From UBA1413 sp964552955 (GTDB lineage: Bacteria > Bacteroidota > Bacteroidia > Bacteroidales > Prolixibacteraceae), in assembly GCA_964552955.1 (NCBI GenBank), contig CAZKIU010000050.1, positions 1 to 24,806 of the forward strand: a stretch of DNA of 24,806 nt, read 5' to 3'. The position numbers were made by a program, and so were the translations under genes. Below are positions 14,805-22,452 of the stretch, piece after piece (the first letter of the stretch is position 1; the number at the start of each line of letters is the position of its first letter). Under the pieces are notes generated by a model. The model was not told where the DNA came from. It was given only the letters and a program-made list of their open reading frames with translations, and ran no database searches.

Positions 14805-17096
14805 ATGACTATGATTAAAAGCATTCAGTTTTTTGTCGCGTTACTTTTTTTTGTGACTACTGGGCTCACCGCCCAGGTGGCATCCCCCGTAGATGAAGTC
14901 AACACCCTGATGGGATCCGACTCGGAGTTTAAATTGTCGAACGGAAATACCTACCCGGCGATAGCCCTCCCCTGGGGGATGAACTTCTGGACCCCGCAAA
15001 CCGCCAGGATGGGCGATGGCTGGGTTTATAATTACGATGCTTACAAGATTCAGGGATTCAAACAAACCCATCAACCTAGTCCATGGATCAATGACTATGG
15101 CCAATTCTCCCTCTTCCCGTTAACAGGAGAACTGAAGATTGCGGGGGAGGAGCGTGCCAGTTGGTTTTCCCATAAGGCTGAAACGGCCCGGCCCCATTAT
15201 TACAGTGTTTACCTGGCCGATTACGATGTGACCACGGAAATCACCCCCACAGAGCGGGCCGCCATGTTCCGCTTTACCTTTCCGAAGAACGAGAAGTCAT
15301 GGGTGGTCGTCGATGCCTTTGACCGGGGATCCTATATAAAGGTGATTCCTGCGGAAAACAAGGTGATCGGCTTTACTACCCGGAATAGCGGGGGGGTACC
15401 GGAGAATTTCAGGAATTATTTCGTCATTCAGTTTGACAAGCCCTTTGCTGAAAACCTGATTTGGAGTGGAAAGGAAACCGTTGCAGGGGTATTGGAACTT
15501 CAGGACATACATGTGGGGGCGGCCCTCCGTTTTGTAACCGGAAAGGGTGAAAAAGTCCATGCCCGTGTGGCCTCTTCCTTTATCAGTGCCGAACAGGCGG
15601 AACTGAATCTCAGAGAATTGGGAAGTGACAACTTTGACCAGGTTTGCCAGAAGGGAAAAGAGATCTGGAACCGGGAACTTTCGCGTATTTCAGTGGAGGG
15701 CGGCACCAGTGATCAGGTCAAAACATTTTATTCCTGTTTGTACCGCACGATGCTCTTTCCTCGGAAGTTCTTCGAATTTGACCGGGAGGGCAGAATGGTC
15801 CATTACAGTCCTTACAACGGGCAGGTTCTTCCGGGAGCTATGTTTACCGATAACGGATTCTGGGACACCTTCCGGGCCGTCTTCCCCTTCTTCAACCTGA
15901 TGTACCCGGAGCTCAACGCGCAGATTCAGGAGGGACTCGTGAATGCCTATAAGGAGAGCGGCTTTCTTCCGGAGTGGGCCAGTCCGGGCCATCGTGATTG
16001 CATGATCGGTTCCAACTCGGCCACCCTGATTGCCGATGCCTACCTGAAGGGGGCCCGCGGTTACGATATCAACACCCTGTACGAAGCCGTTCTTAAAAAC
16101 TCCAAAACAGAAGGCCCCCTTTCATCGGTCGGCCGCAAGGGAGTCGACTATTATAACAAATTGGGTTATATTCCCTATGATGTGAAAATCAATGAGAATA
16201 CGGCCAGGACCCTCGAGTATGCCTTTGCCGACTGGACCATCTGGAAGTTGGCCAAAGCGTTGAAGCGCCCCCAGTCAGAAATAGACCTGTTTGCCCAACG
16301 GGCCCTGAATTACCGGAATGTGTTCGATCCCGAAACCAAACTGATGCGCGGGAAGAACCAGAACGGGACTTTTCAGTCGCCCTTCAACCCCTTTAAATGG
16401 GGCGATGCCTTTACGGAAGGGAACAGTTGGCATTACACCTGGTCGGTATTCCACGATATCCAGGGGTTGATCGATCTCATGGGGGGCCCAAAGGCGTTCA
16501 CCGGAATGCTCGACTCGGTGTTTATCGTCCCCCCGGTTTTCGATGAATCCTATTATGGGCAGGTGATCCATGAAATCCGTGAGATGCAGATCATGAATAT
16601 GGGCAACTACGCACACGGTAACCAGCCCATCCAGCACATGATTTACCTCTATAATTATGCCGGACAGCCCTGGAAAACGCAGAAGTGGGTGCGTGAGGTG
16701 ATGAACCGCATGTATGCCCCTACACCCGACGGATACTGTGGCGATGAGGACAACGGTCAAACTTCGGCCTGGTACGTCTTCTCGGCCATGGGATTCTACC
16801 CTGTCACTCCGGGCAGTGACCAGTATGTTCTGGGCGCTCCCCTGTTCAAAAAGATCACCCTGAAACTTGAAAACGGCCGGGAAGTCGTTCTCAATGCCCC
16901 TGCCAACAGCGCTGAGAACAAATACATTGATGCGGTCACTTTTAACGGCAGGGAATATACCAGGAACTGGCTGAGCCACTCAGAACTGATGAAAGGGGCA
17001 CAAATCGAGTTTAAAATGGCCTCAGAACCTAATCAGAAGCGGGGGACCACCCTCAAGGACTTCCCCTATTCCTTTTCTTCGGAACTTAAAAAATAG
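14805..17096 (+). CDS. GH92 alpha-mannosidase, exported
   Basis: This protein has 763 residues (or 761 from the second ATG, 14811) with a signal peptide ending GLTAQ. The N-terminal beta domain begins VDEVNTLMGSDSEF and includes the family's GNTYPAIALPWGMNFWTPQT. The (alpha/alpha)6 domain has the general acid E538 in TEGNSWHYTW and the base region D647/D649 in CGDEDNGQTSAWYVFSAMGFYPV. The spacing E to D of 109 and 111 residues equals that of the characterised Bacteroides enzyme BT3990 (E533, D642, D644, recalled from the literature). GH92 enzymes are Ca-dependent inverting exo-alpha-mannosidases acting on N-glycans or mannan. The linkage preference cannot be read from sequence. As the only glycoside hydrolase here, it defines the probable substrate class of the locus. 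It ends 57 bp before a bidirectional terminator. Confidence 0.96.
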   Translation: MTMIKSIQFFVALLFFVTTGLTAQVASPVDEVNTLMGSDSEFKLSNGNTYPAIALPWGMNFWTPQTARMGDGWVYNYDAYKIQGFKQTHQPSPWINDYGQFSLFPLTGELKIAGEERASWFSHKAETARPHYYSVYLADYDVTTEITPTERAAMFRFTFPKNEKSWVVVDAFDRGSYIKVIPAENKVIGFTTRNSGGVPENFRNYFVIQFDKPFAENLIWSGKETVAGVLELQDIHVGAALRFVTGKGEKVHARVASSFISAEQAELNLRELGSDNFDQVCQKGKEIWNRELSRISVEGGTSDQVKTFYSCLYRTMLFPRKFFEFDREGRMVHYSPYNGQVLPGAMFTDNGFWDTFRAVFPFFNLMYPELNAQIQEGLVNAYKESGFLPEWASPGHRDCMIGSNSATLIADAYLKGARGYDINTLYEAVLKNSKTEGPLSSVGRKGVDYYNKLGYIPYDVKINENTARTLEYAFADWTIWKLAKALKRPQSEIDLFAQRALNYRNVFDPETKLMRGKNQNGTFQSPFNPFKWGDAFTEGNSWHYTWSVFHDIQGLIDLMGGPKAFTGMLDSVFIVPPVFDESYYGQVIHEIREMQIMNMGNYAHGNQPIQHMIYLYNYAGQPWKTQKWVREVMNRMYAPTPDGYCGDEDNGQTSAWYVFSAMGFYPVTPGSDQYVLGAPLFKKITLKLENGREVVLNAPANSAENKYIDAVTFNGREYTRNWLSHSELMKGAQIEFKMASEPNQKRGTTLKDFPYSFSSELKK

Positions 17097-17149
17097 GTAA
17101 AGGAAGGAAGTAGGACCAGATTGCCTCTTCAAAAGTTGTCTTCAATAGA

Positions 17150-17192
17150 AATGAAAAACCCGTGTAGCCTTAGAACTGCACGGGTTTTTCAT
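17150..17192. terminator. Bidirectional terminator between GH92 and tRNA-Arg
   Basis: GAAAAACCCGTG (17153-17164) pairs perfectly with CACGGGTTTTTC (17179-17190), and the stem continues inward by TAG/CTG with one wobble. The flanking A and T runs make it work on both strands: for the GH92 gene on + and for tRNA-Arg on -. Confidence 0.88.
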
Positions 17193-17201
17193 TGAAATCG
17201 G

Positions 17202-17273
17202 TGACCTCACCGGGAATCGAACCCAGATCACAAGAACCGGAATCTTGTATTTTATCCATTAAACTATGAGGCC
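17202..17273 (-). tRNA. tRNA-Arg (anticodon CCG)
   Basis: On the minus strand the acceptor GGCCTCA pairs with TGAGGTC (one G-U). The anticodon stem CAAGA/TCTTG holds the loop TTCCGGT, giving anticodon CCG (codon CGG). The T-arm is CTGGG-TTCGATT-CCCGG. The discriminator is A and the CCA end is not encoded. The 72-nt cloverleaf is complete. Confidence 0.93.
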
Positions 17274-17305
17274 GTCAGAAGTGCCGGACCTTACCGGATT
17301 CGGGG

Positions 17306-17313
17306 CAAAAATA
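17306..17313 (-). promoter_or_regulatory. -7 box of the tRNA-Arg promoter
   Basis: The minus strand reads TATTTTTG, an exact TAnnTTTG match, placed so that transcription would start about 25 nt before the mature tRNA 5' end. A -33 TTG at the usual distance is not evident. Confidence 0.5.
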
Positions 17314-17471
17314 GCAAAACTTTGGGAATTCAGTGATGGGTTGTTCATTTCTTTCTTTTCTGCATCTTTTCCCGTTCTGAAAGCTTCATTCTACCAGGTG
17401 ATGGCGCCGGAGTGTTTATAAGTTTGTTGATAACCTGTCAGTAATTTATGGTAAAAAGCCAGCGCTCCGCT

Positions 17472-17479
17472 TAAATTTG
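17472..17479 (+). promoter_or_regulatory. Candidate -7 box for the HD-domain gene
   Basis: TAAATTTG matches TAnnTTTG 22 bp before the HD gene ATG. A second match, TAAGTTTG, lies at 17419-17426. Neither has a clear -33 TTG, so which is used cannot be decided. Apart from these, the gap 17274-17501 shows no gene. Confidence 0.4.
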
Positions 17480-17501
17480 AGATCTGATAAACGCCGATAC
17501 T

Positions 17502-18290
17502 ATGACCTGCTTTGACTTTGAAAAAAAGAGCCGCCAGTTTTTCGATTCCTTTCTGATGTTTTATTCCGGATGGAATAAAGGGCAGATATCCAAGGTAGAA
17601 GTCAAAAAGCGCCATTCGGAACGGGTGGCAGAGTTATCGGGTCTCATTGCCGCTTCCCTCAACCTCGACCGTGAAGAGGTGGCGCTGGCACGGAGCATCG
17701 GATTGCTTCACGACATTGGCCGCTTTCCCCAATTGCTCAAGTACAATACTTTTGATGACAGTGCCTCGGAAGACCATTCCAAAATGGCCCTTGAAGAGTT
17801 GGAACGGGTGGGTTTTTTCCAGGGATTGGCGGCTGAGACGGCGGCGGTGGTGCGGCATGCCATTTTCAATCATAATAAGGAGGAGATTCCCGGTGATTTG
17901 TCGGATCAGGAGTACCTTTTTTGCAGGATCACCCGCGATGCAGATAAATTGGACAATCTTCAGTCGCTGACCGATTATTATGCTAATCCGTCGGATCCGG
18001 CCAACCAGGCCCTGGCCTTAAATGTTGCCGGGGGAAGAGGTATTTCAGAGCCTGTGGTCTTGGCTGCCAAAAACGGGAGAACCGTCCGCCTGGAGCATGT
18101 TCGCACCGGCGATGATGTCAAGGTGATGCAACTCAGCTGGGTATACGATATCAATTTCAAGGCATCCTTCAGAATTCTGGCCTCCGGGCAATATGTGGAC
18201 AAGATTTACAGGGCGCTTCCCAAACGCGATGATGTCTTCGACATTTATCGGGTGGCCCGCATCTACCTGGAGAACAAATTTGTTAACTAG
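17502..18290 (+). CDS. HD-domain metal-dependent phosphohydrolase
   Basis: This 262-residue soluble protein has an HD-domain signature: H38 (KRHSERV), the H70-D71 pair in GLLHDIGRFPQ, H92 (SEDHSKMALE), H119 (VVRHAIFNHN), and a late Asp in TRDADKLDNLQ (D146 or D148). HD proteins hydrolyse phosphoesters of nucleotides or related compounds; the substrate here cannot be told. There is no signal peptide, so it should act in the cytoplasm. It stands alone on the plus strand. Its TAG stop shares the palindrome CTAG with the stop of the convergent galU gene, so the two coding regions overlap by 4 bp. No terminator fits between them. Confidence 0.86.
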   Translation: MTCFDFEKKSRQFFDSFLMFYSGWNKGQISKVEVKKRHSERVAELSGLIAASLNLDREEVALARSIGLLHDIGRFPQLLKYNTFDDSASEDHSKMALEELERVGFFQGLAAETAAVVRHAIFNHNKEEIPGDLSDQEYLFCRITRDADKLDNLQSLTDYYANPSDPANQALALNVAGGRGISEPVVLAAKNGRTVRLEHVRTGDDVKVMQLSWVYDINFKASFRILASGQYVDKIYRALPKRDDVFDIYRVARIYLENKFVN

Positions 18291-19162
18291 AGGTGCATCC
18301 CGCCGGTAAACCCGACCAGCCACTCTTTTAGCTCCTCACCGATCTCCGGGTCCTGGAGACCATAGATGAGATTGGTTTTGAGGAATCCCAGTTTATTCCC
18401 GATATCGTAACGTTTACCTTTGAAGATCATGCCATACATGGGGTGTTCTCTGACCATCAGCCGCATGGCGTCGGTCAGTTGAATTTCATTGTTTTTCCCC
18501 GGAAGGATATTCTCCAGATAGTCGAAGATATCCGGAGTAAATATATAACGGCTGGCGATGGCCAGGTGGGAGGGGGCTTCTTCCGGAGAAGGCTTTTCAA
18601 TCCAGTTGTCAGCCTTCAGGATCCCTTCGCCTGCAGGCTGGCCGCTGATCACCCCGTAACGGTGGATCAGTTCGGGCTTTACCTCTTCCAGGGCGACTAC
18701 CGAGCTTTTAAACCGCTCATAGACCTCGATGAGTTGCCGGGTGACCGGGGTGCCTTCGCTTTGGACCAGGGTGTCTCCCAGCAGGATGGCAAAGGGCTCG
18801 TTGTTGACATGGTACCGGGCCAGCCTGATGGCATCCCCCAGTCCGTTCATCTCCTTCTGCCATACAAAATGAATATTGGCCATTTCTGAGATTTCGCGGA
18901 TCTTCTTAAGCATTTCGAAGTTACCTTTTTCCAGAAGGGTCTCCTCCAGAATAGGACTCCGGTCGAAATGCTCCTCGATGGCCCGCTTTCCCTTGCCGAT
19001 AATCATCAGGATGTCGGTGATTCCCGAGGCCACAGCCTCCTCTACCACATACTGGATAACCGGCGTGTCAACGATGGGAATCATCTCCTTAGGCTGTGAT
19101 TTGGTGATGGGGAGAAAACGGGTGCCGTAACCGGCTGCCGGGATAACTGCCTTACGAATCAT
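18287..19162 (-). CDS. galU: UTP-sugar-1-phosphate uridylyltransferase (GalU type)
   Basis: This 291-residue protein has a nucleotide-binding N-terminus (VIPAAGYGTRFLPITKSQPKEM, 6-27), the sugar-nucleotide region with ILLGD (126-130, D130 the likely Mg ligand), the EKP motif, and the C-terminal GKRYDIGNKLGF stretch typical of GalU. It joins UTP and a sugar 1-phosphate (normally glucose-1-P) to give the UDP-sugar. One oddity is that the usual GLGHA motif of GalU reads GLGDA here (Asp110). Its ATG overlaps the TGA of the upstream GHMP kinase (ATGA), so the two are translationally coupled and probably act in sequence. Whether it uses glucose-1-P, glucuronate-1-P or both is open. Confidence 0.9.
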   Translation of the reverse strand: MIRKAVIPAAGYGTRFLPITKSQPKEMIPIVDTPVIQYVVEEAVASGITDILMIIGKGKRAIEEHFDRSPILEETLLEKGNFEMLKKIREISEMANIHFVWQKEMNGLGDAIRLARYHVNNEPFAILLGDTLVQSEGTPVTRQLIEVYERFKSSVVALEEVKPELIHRYGVISGQPAGEGILKADNWIEKPSPEEAPSHLAIASRYIFTPDIFDYLENILPGKNNEIQLTDAMRLMVREHPMYGMIFKGKRYDIGNKLGFLKTNLIYGLQDPEIGEELKEWLVGFTGGMHL

Positions 19163-20163
19163 GGGCGGGTCACTATATCGGGTTGGATCACTTCAATCTG
19201 GTGTTCATTCATCACTTTCCGGAGGTGGAAGAACATCTCCTGGTCGCGGTAGGTGCCGATAATGGCGCCGCCCGAACCGGTGAACTTGGCGCTGGCTCCC
19301 GTGGAGCGGGCCAGGTCGACCATTTCGCTGTTGCCAGGCGAGATGGGGATGGTCTTTTTGCGGAGGTCGAAATTCTCATTCATGAGCGCATGGATGGCCT
19401 GGAAATCTTTTCGTTTCATGGCTTCCAGGAAAGCGGTGGTGAGTTCTCCCCAACGGGTGACGGCAGCCAGCACGGCCGGATCACCGATTTCAAAACGGGC
19501 CCTCAGGTTGCTGTGGGTCACCTCAGTCCCTTCTGAGAGATTCCGCCTGTAAGCGATGTAAAAGGGGGGGAAGCATGCGGGATCGAGGGGTTGATAGAAT
19601 CCATAGCCCTGTTGTTCCATGTGTTCCCTGTTGAAATCCATGTATACGGGATGCTCATAGGCCTGGGCCACCCGGTCCTGTAAGCCGGCGGCAATCCCCA
19701 GTTCACCCGATTCCACCGATAACACCAGGTTAGCCATGATCTCCGGGGCGAGCTGCACCCCGAAGAACTGCATCAGCGCCTTGAAACAAGCCGTGATGAT
19801 CGCACTTGACCCAGCCAGTCCAAGCCTTAGCGGTATGGTGGAATGGTATCGGATGGTGAAATTACGCTGGTCTAGGGAAATACCATGATTGATGCAATAG
19901 TCGTAAAAGACCTTCACCGACGCTTTCAGAAGCCTGAGACCCCCGTAATAACCGGCAAAGTTGACATCATCGGCCAACTCTTTCATCCCGCTGAACTGTA
20001 CCAAGTCCAGCCTCTCGGGTCTGATTTCCAGTTCCGGGGTTTCGTAAAGCTGTACCCTGGCTATGAAATTGGAAAACACAAAGGCAATGGTCTTCCCGAA
20101 ATACCCGTCCGACGGATTCCCGATCACGGCGGCACGGGGATAACTGTAAGTCTCAATAATCAT
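19159..20163 (-). CDS. GHMP-family sugar kinase resembling plant glucuronokinase
   Basis: This 334-residue GHMP kinase has N-terminal PRAAVIGNPSDGYFG (9-23), the ATP-binding motif PLRLGLAGSSA (111-121) and C-terminal FTGSGGAI (294-301). Several stretches closely resemble plant glucuronokinase as I remember it: LVQF at 54-57, GYYGGLRLL at 71-79, GLQDRVAQAY at 160-169, MDFNREHM and NFDLRKK. That enzyme phosphorylates D-glucuronate to glucuronate-1-phosphate in the inositol/glucuronate salvage route to UDP-glucuronate. The coupling to a GalU-type gene by an ATGA overlap supports the same two-step logic here. Other substrates (galacturonate, heptose or another sugar) remain possible. It is cytoplasmic, intact and of typical length. 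Confidence 0.85.
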   Translation of the reverse strand: MIIETYSYPRAAVIGNPSDGYFGKTIAFVFSNFIARVQLYETPELEIRPERLDLVQFSGMKELADDVNFAGYYGGLRLLKASVKVFYDYCINHGISLDQRNFTIRYHSTIPLRLGLAGSSAIITACFKALMQFFGVQLAPEIMANLVLSVESGELGIAAGLQDRVAQAYEHPVYMDFNREHMEQQGYGFYQPLDPACFPPFYIAYRRNLSEGTEVTHSNLRARFEIGDPAVLAAVTRWGELTTAFLEAMKRKDFQAIHALMNENFDLRKKTIPISPGNSEMVDLARSTGASAKFTGSGGAIIGTYRDQEMFFHLRKVMNEHQIEVIQPDIVTRP

Positions 20164-20171
20164 TCTTCTGC

Positions 20172-20218
20172 AAAAAACGAGGCCCCAAAGGTAGAAAAAA
20201 GATTCCTCCTGTGGGGCC
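20172..20218 (-). terminator. Intrinsic terminator after the acyl-CoA synthetase gene
   Basis: On the minus strand GGCCCCACAGG pairs with CCTTTGGGGCC (11 bp, one mismatch) across a 16-nt loop, followed by TCG and six T. It lies between the synthetase stop (20239) and the kinase ATG (20163), ending only about 8 bp before that ATG. Confidence 0.65.
20186..20193 (-). promoter_or_regulatory. -7 box for the kinase-galU operon, within the terminator arm
   Basis: The minus strand reads TACCTTTG, an exact TAnnTTTG match. It overlaps the right arm of the terminator stem and lies 22 bp before the kinase ATG, giving a leader of under 20 nt. No -33 TTG is seen at the usual distance. Confidence 0.45.
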
Positions 20219-20238
20219 CCGTAACCTCAGTTCCTACT

Positions 20239-22146
20239 TTATTTGAGCCAATTCCTGACGGCCTCCAGATTAACAGGATTCACAATATTCTTGGCTTCCG
20301 GTTTATATAAATAATCCAGTTCCTTGTGAAAGTATTTGGTAATCTTGCCCCTTACCATCTTCATGGTGGAATTGATGAGTTCATTTTGTTCCGTAAAGGC
20401 TTCCGGAAGAACAGCCACTGAAGTGGGAAGCCATCGTTCGGGGAACATCCCTTCATACCTGCCGCCCTTCTTATAGGCGTCGACCTCCTCCTGGACCAGC
20501 CTGAGTATGGCTTCTTCGGCACCGGCATCATGAGGCCTGGTCCCTCTCTTTTCCAGCTCATGCCTGATGGCGTTCATGTTGGGAACCACCATGGCTACCG
20601 TATATGGATTCTGATTGTTGTAAAGCATCACCTGATCGAGGAAGGGCGACTGATTAACCATCGCCTCTTCAATCCCTTCCGGACTGAATTTCTCCCCGTC
20701 ATTGCTGATCAGCAGACTCTTAAAGCGCCCCAGCACATGAAGAAAACCATCGGCGTCCATGAATCCCATGTCTCCGGTGTGGAGCCACCCATCTATAATG
20801 GTCTCTTCAGTAGCCTTGGGATTCTTCCAGTAGCCTAACATCACATTGTCCCCCTTGATGGTAATCTCCCCTTTCTCTCCAAGCGGAAGTTCCACCCCCT
20901 TGTCGTCAACAATTTTCAGCTCCATATACTTAACCAGTTTCCCTGAAGAGCCGAATTTGATGGCATTCAGCGAGTTGCTTGAGATGACCGGTGAGGATTC
21001 TGAAAGCCCGTAACCCTGACACATGGGAATGCCAATGGCATAGAAAAAACGCTGCAGTTCCGAATCGAGCAGGGCACCTCCTCCGATGAAGAATTTCATC
21101 TCTCCCCCGAAATTACCGCGGATTTTGCTGAAAAGGATCTTGTCAAAAAGGAATACCAGGGGTTTGAGCAATATTCTGCTTCCCTTGCCCTTATCCCATC
21201 CTATGCCGTTATAGCTGTAGGCGACTTTAAGGGCGAAATTGAAGAGTTTCACCGTGAACTTCCCTTTTTTGGCAATCCCCGATTCAATATTCTTTCTGAA
21301 ATTTTTGGCTAGTGCCGGCACACTCATCATCACATGAGGTTTGACCTCCATGATGTTTTTGGGGACGTTCCTGAGGGCTTCCATGGGAGACCTCCCGGGA
21401 TCGACCGATGCCACCGAGGCGCCATTGTACATGAAACAATACATACAGGCCGTATGGGCAAAGGAGTGGTCCCAGGGCAGCAGGGTGAGGGTTCTGTAAC
21501 TGGAATCGATGGTCATCAGGGTATTGGCCTGGATCGTGTTGGCAGCGTAGTTGAGCTGCGACAGCATGATCCCCTTCGGATCGGCGGTAGTTCCTGAAGT
21601 ATAGCTGATATTGGCGATATCTTCGGGCTGGATACTCTTCCAAATCTTTTCCAGTTTACCGGGATCTGTTCTGAGCAACTCATCTCCCAGTTCCTTTACC
21701 GCCTCAAAGGTGATGTCGCCCGGTCCCGGATTCTCCTTCCCGTCGAGGTAAATTACCTTTTCCAGCAAGGGAAGAGCATTTCTGATCTCTTCTGCCTTGG
21801 AGGCCTGGTTGCGTGAAACGATCAGCATCCGGGCTTCCGAATGGTTCATGCGGAAAATAAGCTCAGGCGGGGCATCCAGCTTGGTAGACAGCGGAACATT
21901 GGTGCCTCCGGTATAGAGAATCCCCAACTCGGCAACCGCCCAGTCGGGCCGCCCTTCCGAGATCAACCCCACCCGGTCCCCCTTTTGGATCCCCAGTTGA
22001 AGCAATCCGGCGGCAAACCTCATGACCTGCTCATGCGTCTCCCGGTAAGTGATCCCTGCATATTTGCCGTCCTTCTTCTCCATCAGGTAAATATTCCCGG
22101 CATATTTCTCCACACTTGTTTCAAATAGCTCAATGATCGTTCTCAT
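20239..22146 (-). CDS. Long-chain acyl-CoA synthetase (AMP-forming, FadD/FAA1 type)
   Basis: This 635-residue member of the adenylate-forming superfamily has the ATP-phosphate loop YTSGTTADPKG (182-192), the acyl-adenylate motif GYGLSESSPVISSNSL, and the hinge region HTGDMGFMDADGFLHVLGR. It activates long-chain fatty acids with ATP and CoA. The length and the missing signal peptide fit the bacterial long-chain class (600-660 residues), acting at the cytoplasmic face of the membrane. The ATG at 22146 begins the conserved MRTIIELFETSVEKY. It is transcribed away from the GntR regulator and closed by the terminator upstream of the kinase gene. Its fatty-acid length preference is not readable. Confidence 0.93.
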   Translation of the reverse strand: MRTIIELFETSVEKYAGNIYLMEKKDGKYAGITYRETHEQVMRFAAGLLQLGIQKGDRVGLISEGRPDWAVAELGILYTGGTNVPLSTKLDAPPELIFRMNHSEARMLIVSRNQASKAEEIRNALPLLEKVIYLDGKENPGPGDITFEAVKELGDELLRTDPGKLEKIWKSIQPEDIANISYTSGTTADPKGIMLSQLNYAANTIQANTLMTIDSSYRTLTLLPWDHSFAHTACMYCFMYNGASVASVDPGRSPMEALRNVPKNIMEVKPHVMMSVPALAKNFRKNIESGIAKKGKFTVKLFNFALKVAYSYNGIGWDKGKGSRILLKPLVFLFDKILFSKIRGNFGGEMKFFIGGGALLDSELQRFFYAIGIPMCQGYGLSESSPVISSNSLNAIKFGSSGKLVKYMELKIVDDKGVELPLGEKGEITIKGDNVMLGYWKNPKATEETIIDGWLHTGDMGFMDADGFLHVLGRFKSLLISNDGEKFSPEGIEEAMVNQSPFLDQVMLYNNQNPYTVAMVVPNMNAIRHELEKRGTRPHDAGAEEAILRLVQEEVDAYKKGGRYEGMFPERWLPTSVAVLPEAFTEQNELINSTMKMVRGKITKYFHKELDYLYKPEAKNIVNPVNLEAVRNWLK

Positions 22147-22315
22147 AATTATCTGTTTTTATTTACAACTGACTCATGCGGACTATTATCTTTCTTTTGA
22201 AATGTCAGGTTAGGTGAAGTGATCTTTGTTCCCTTCAGGTCTTTTAGTCATAGTTAGATTCATGCCGCTGAATAGGCTTTTTCATCTGCCTTTGTCATCG
22301 CAACATAAAAAAATA

Positions 22316-22329
22316 ACCCCAACAGGGGT
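22316..22329. promoter_or_regulatory. Palindrome in the divergent regulator/acyl-CoA synthetase region
   Basis: ACCCC (22316-22320) and GGGGT (22325-22329) flank AACA. On the minus strand it is followed by a T-rich run, so it could be a weak terminator as well as a regulator site. A weak promoter-like pair (TTTG 22331, TATTTTTA 22351) follows on the plus strand. The gap 22147-22452 holds no gene. Confidence 0.35.
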
Positions 22330-22452
22330 GTTTGATTCCTCAAATGTAACTATTTTTAGAAAAAAAACAGGATGTTATACTACTCCGGAATGGCATACTG
22401 ATTTTATACGGAGGAATTGTCAAACCTGAACCCGACGGGCTTAACCAGACCA

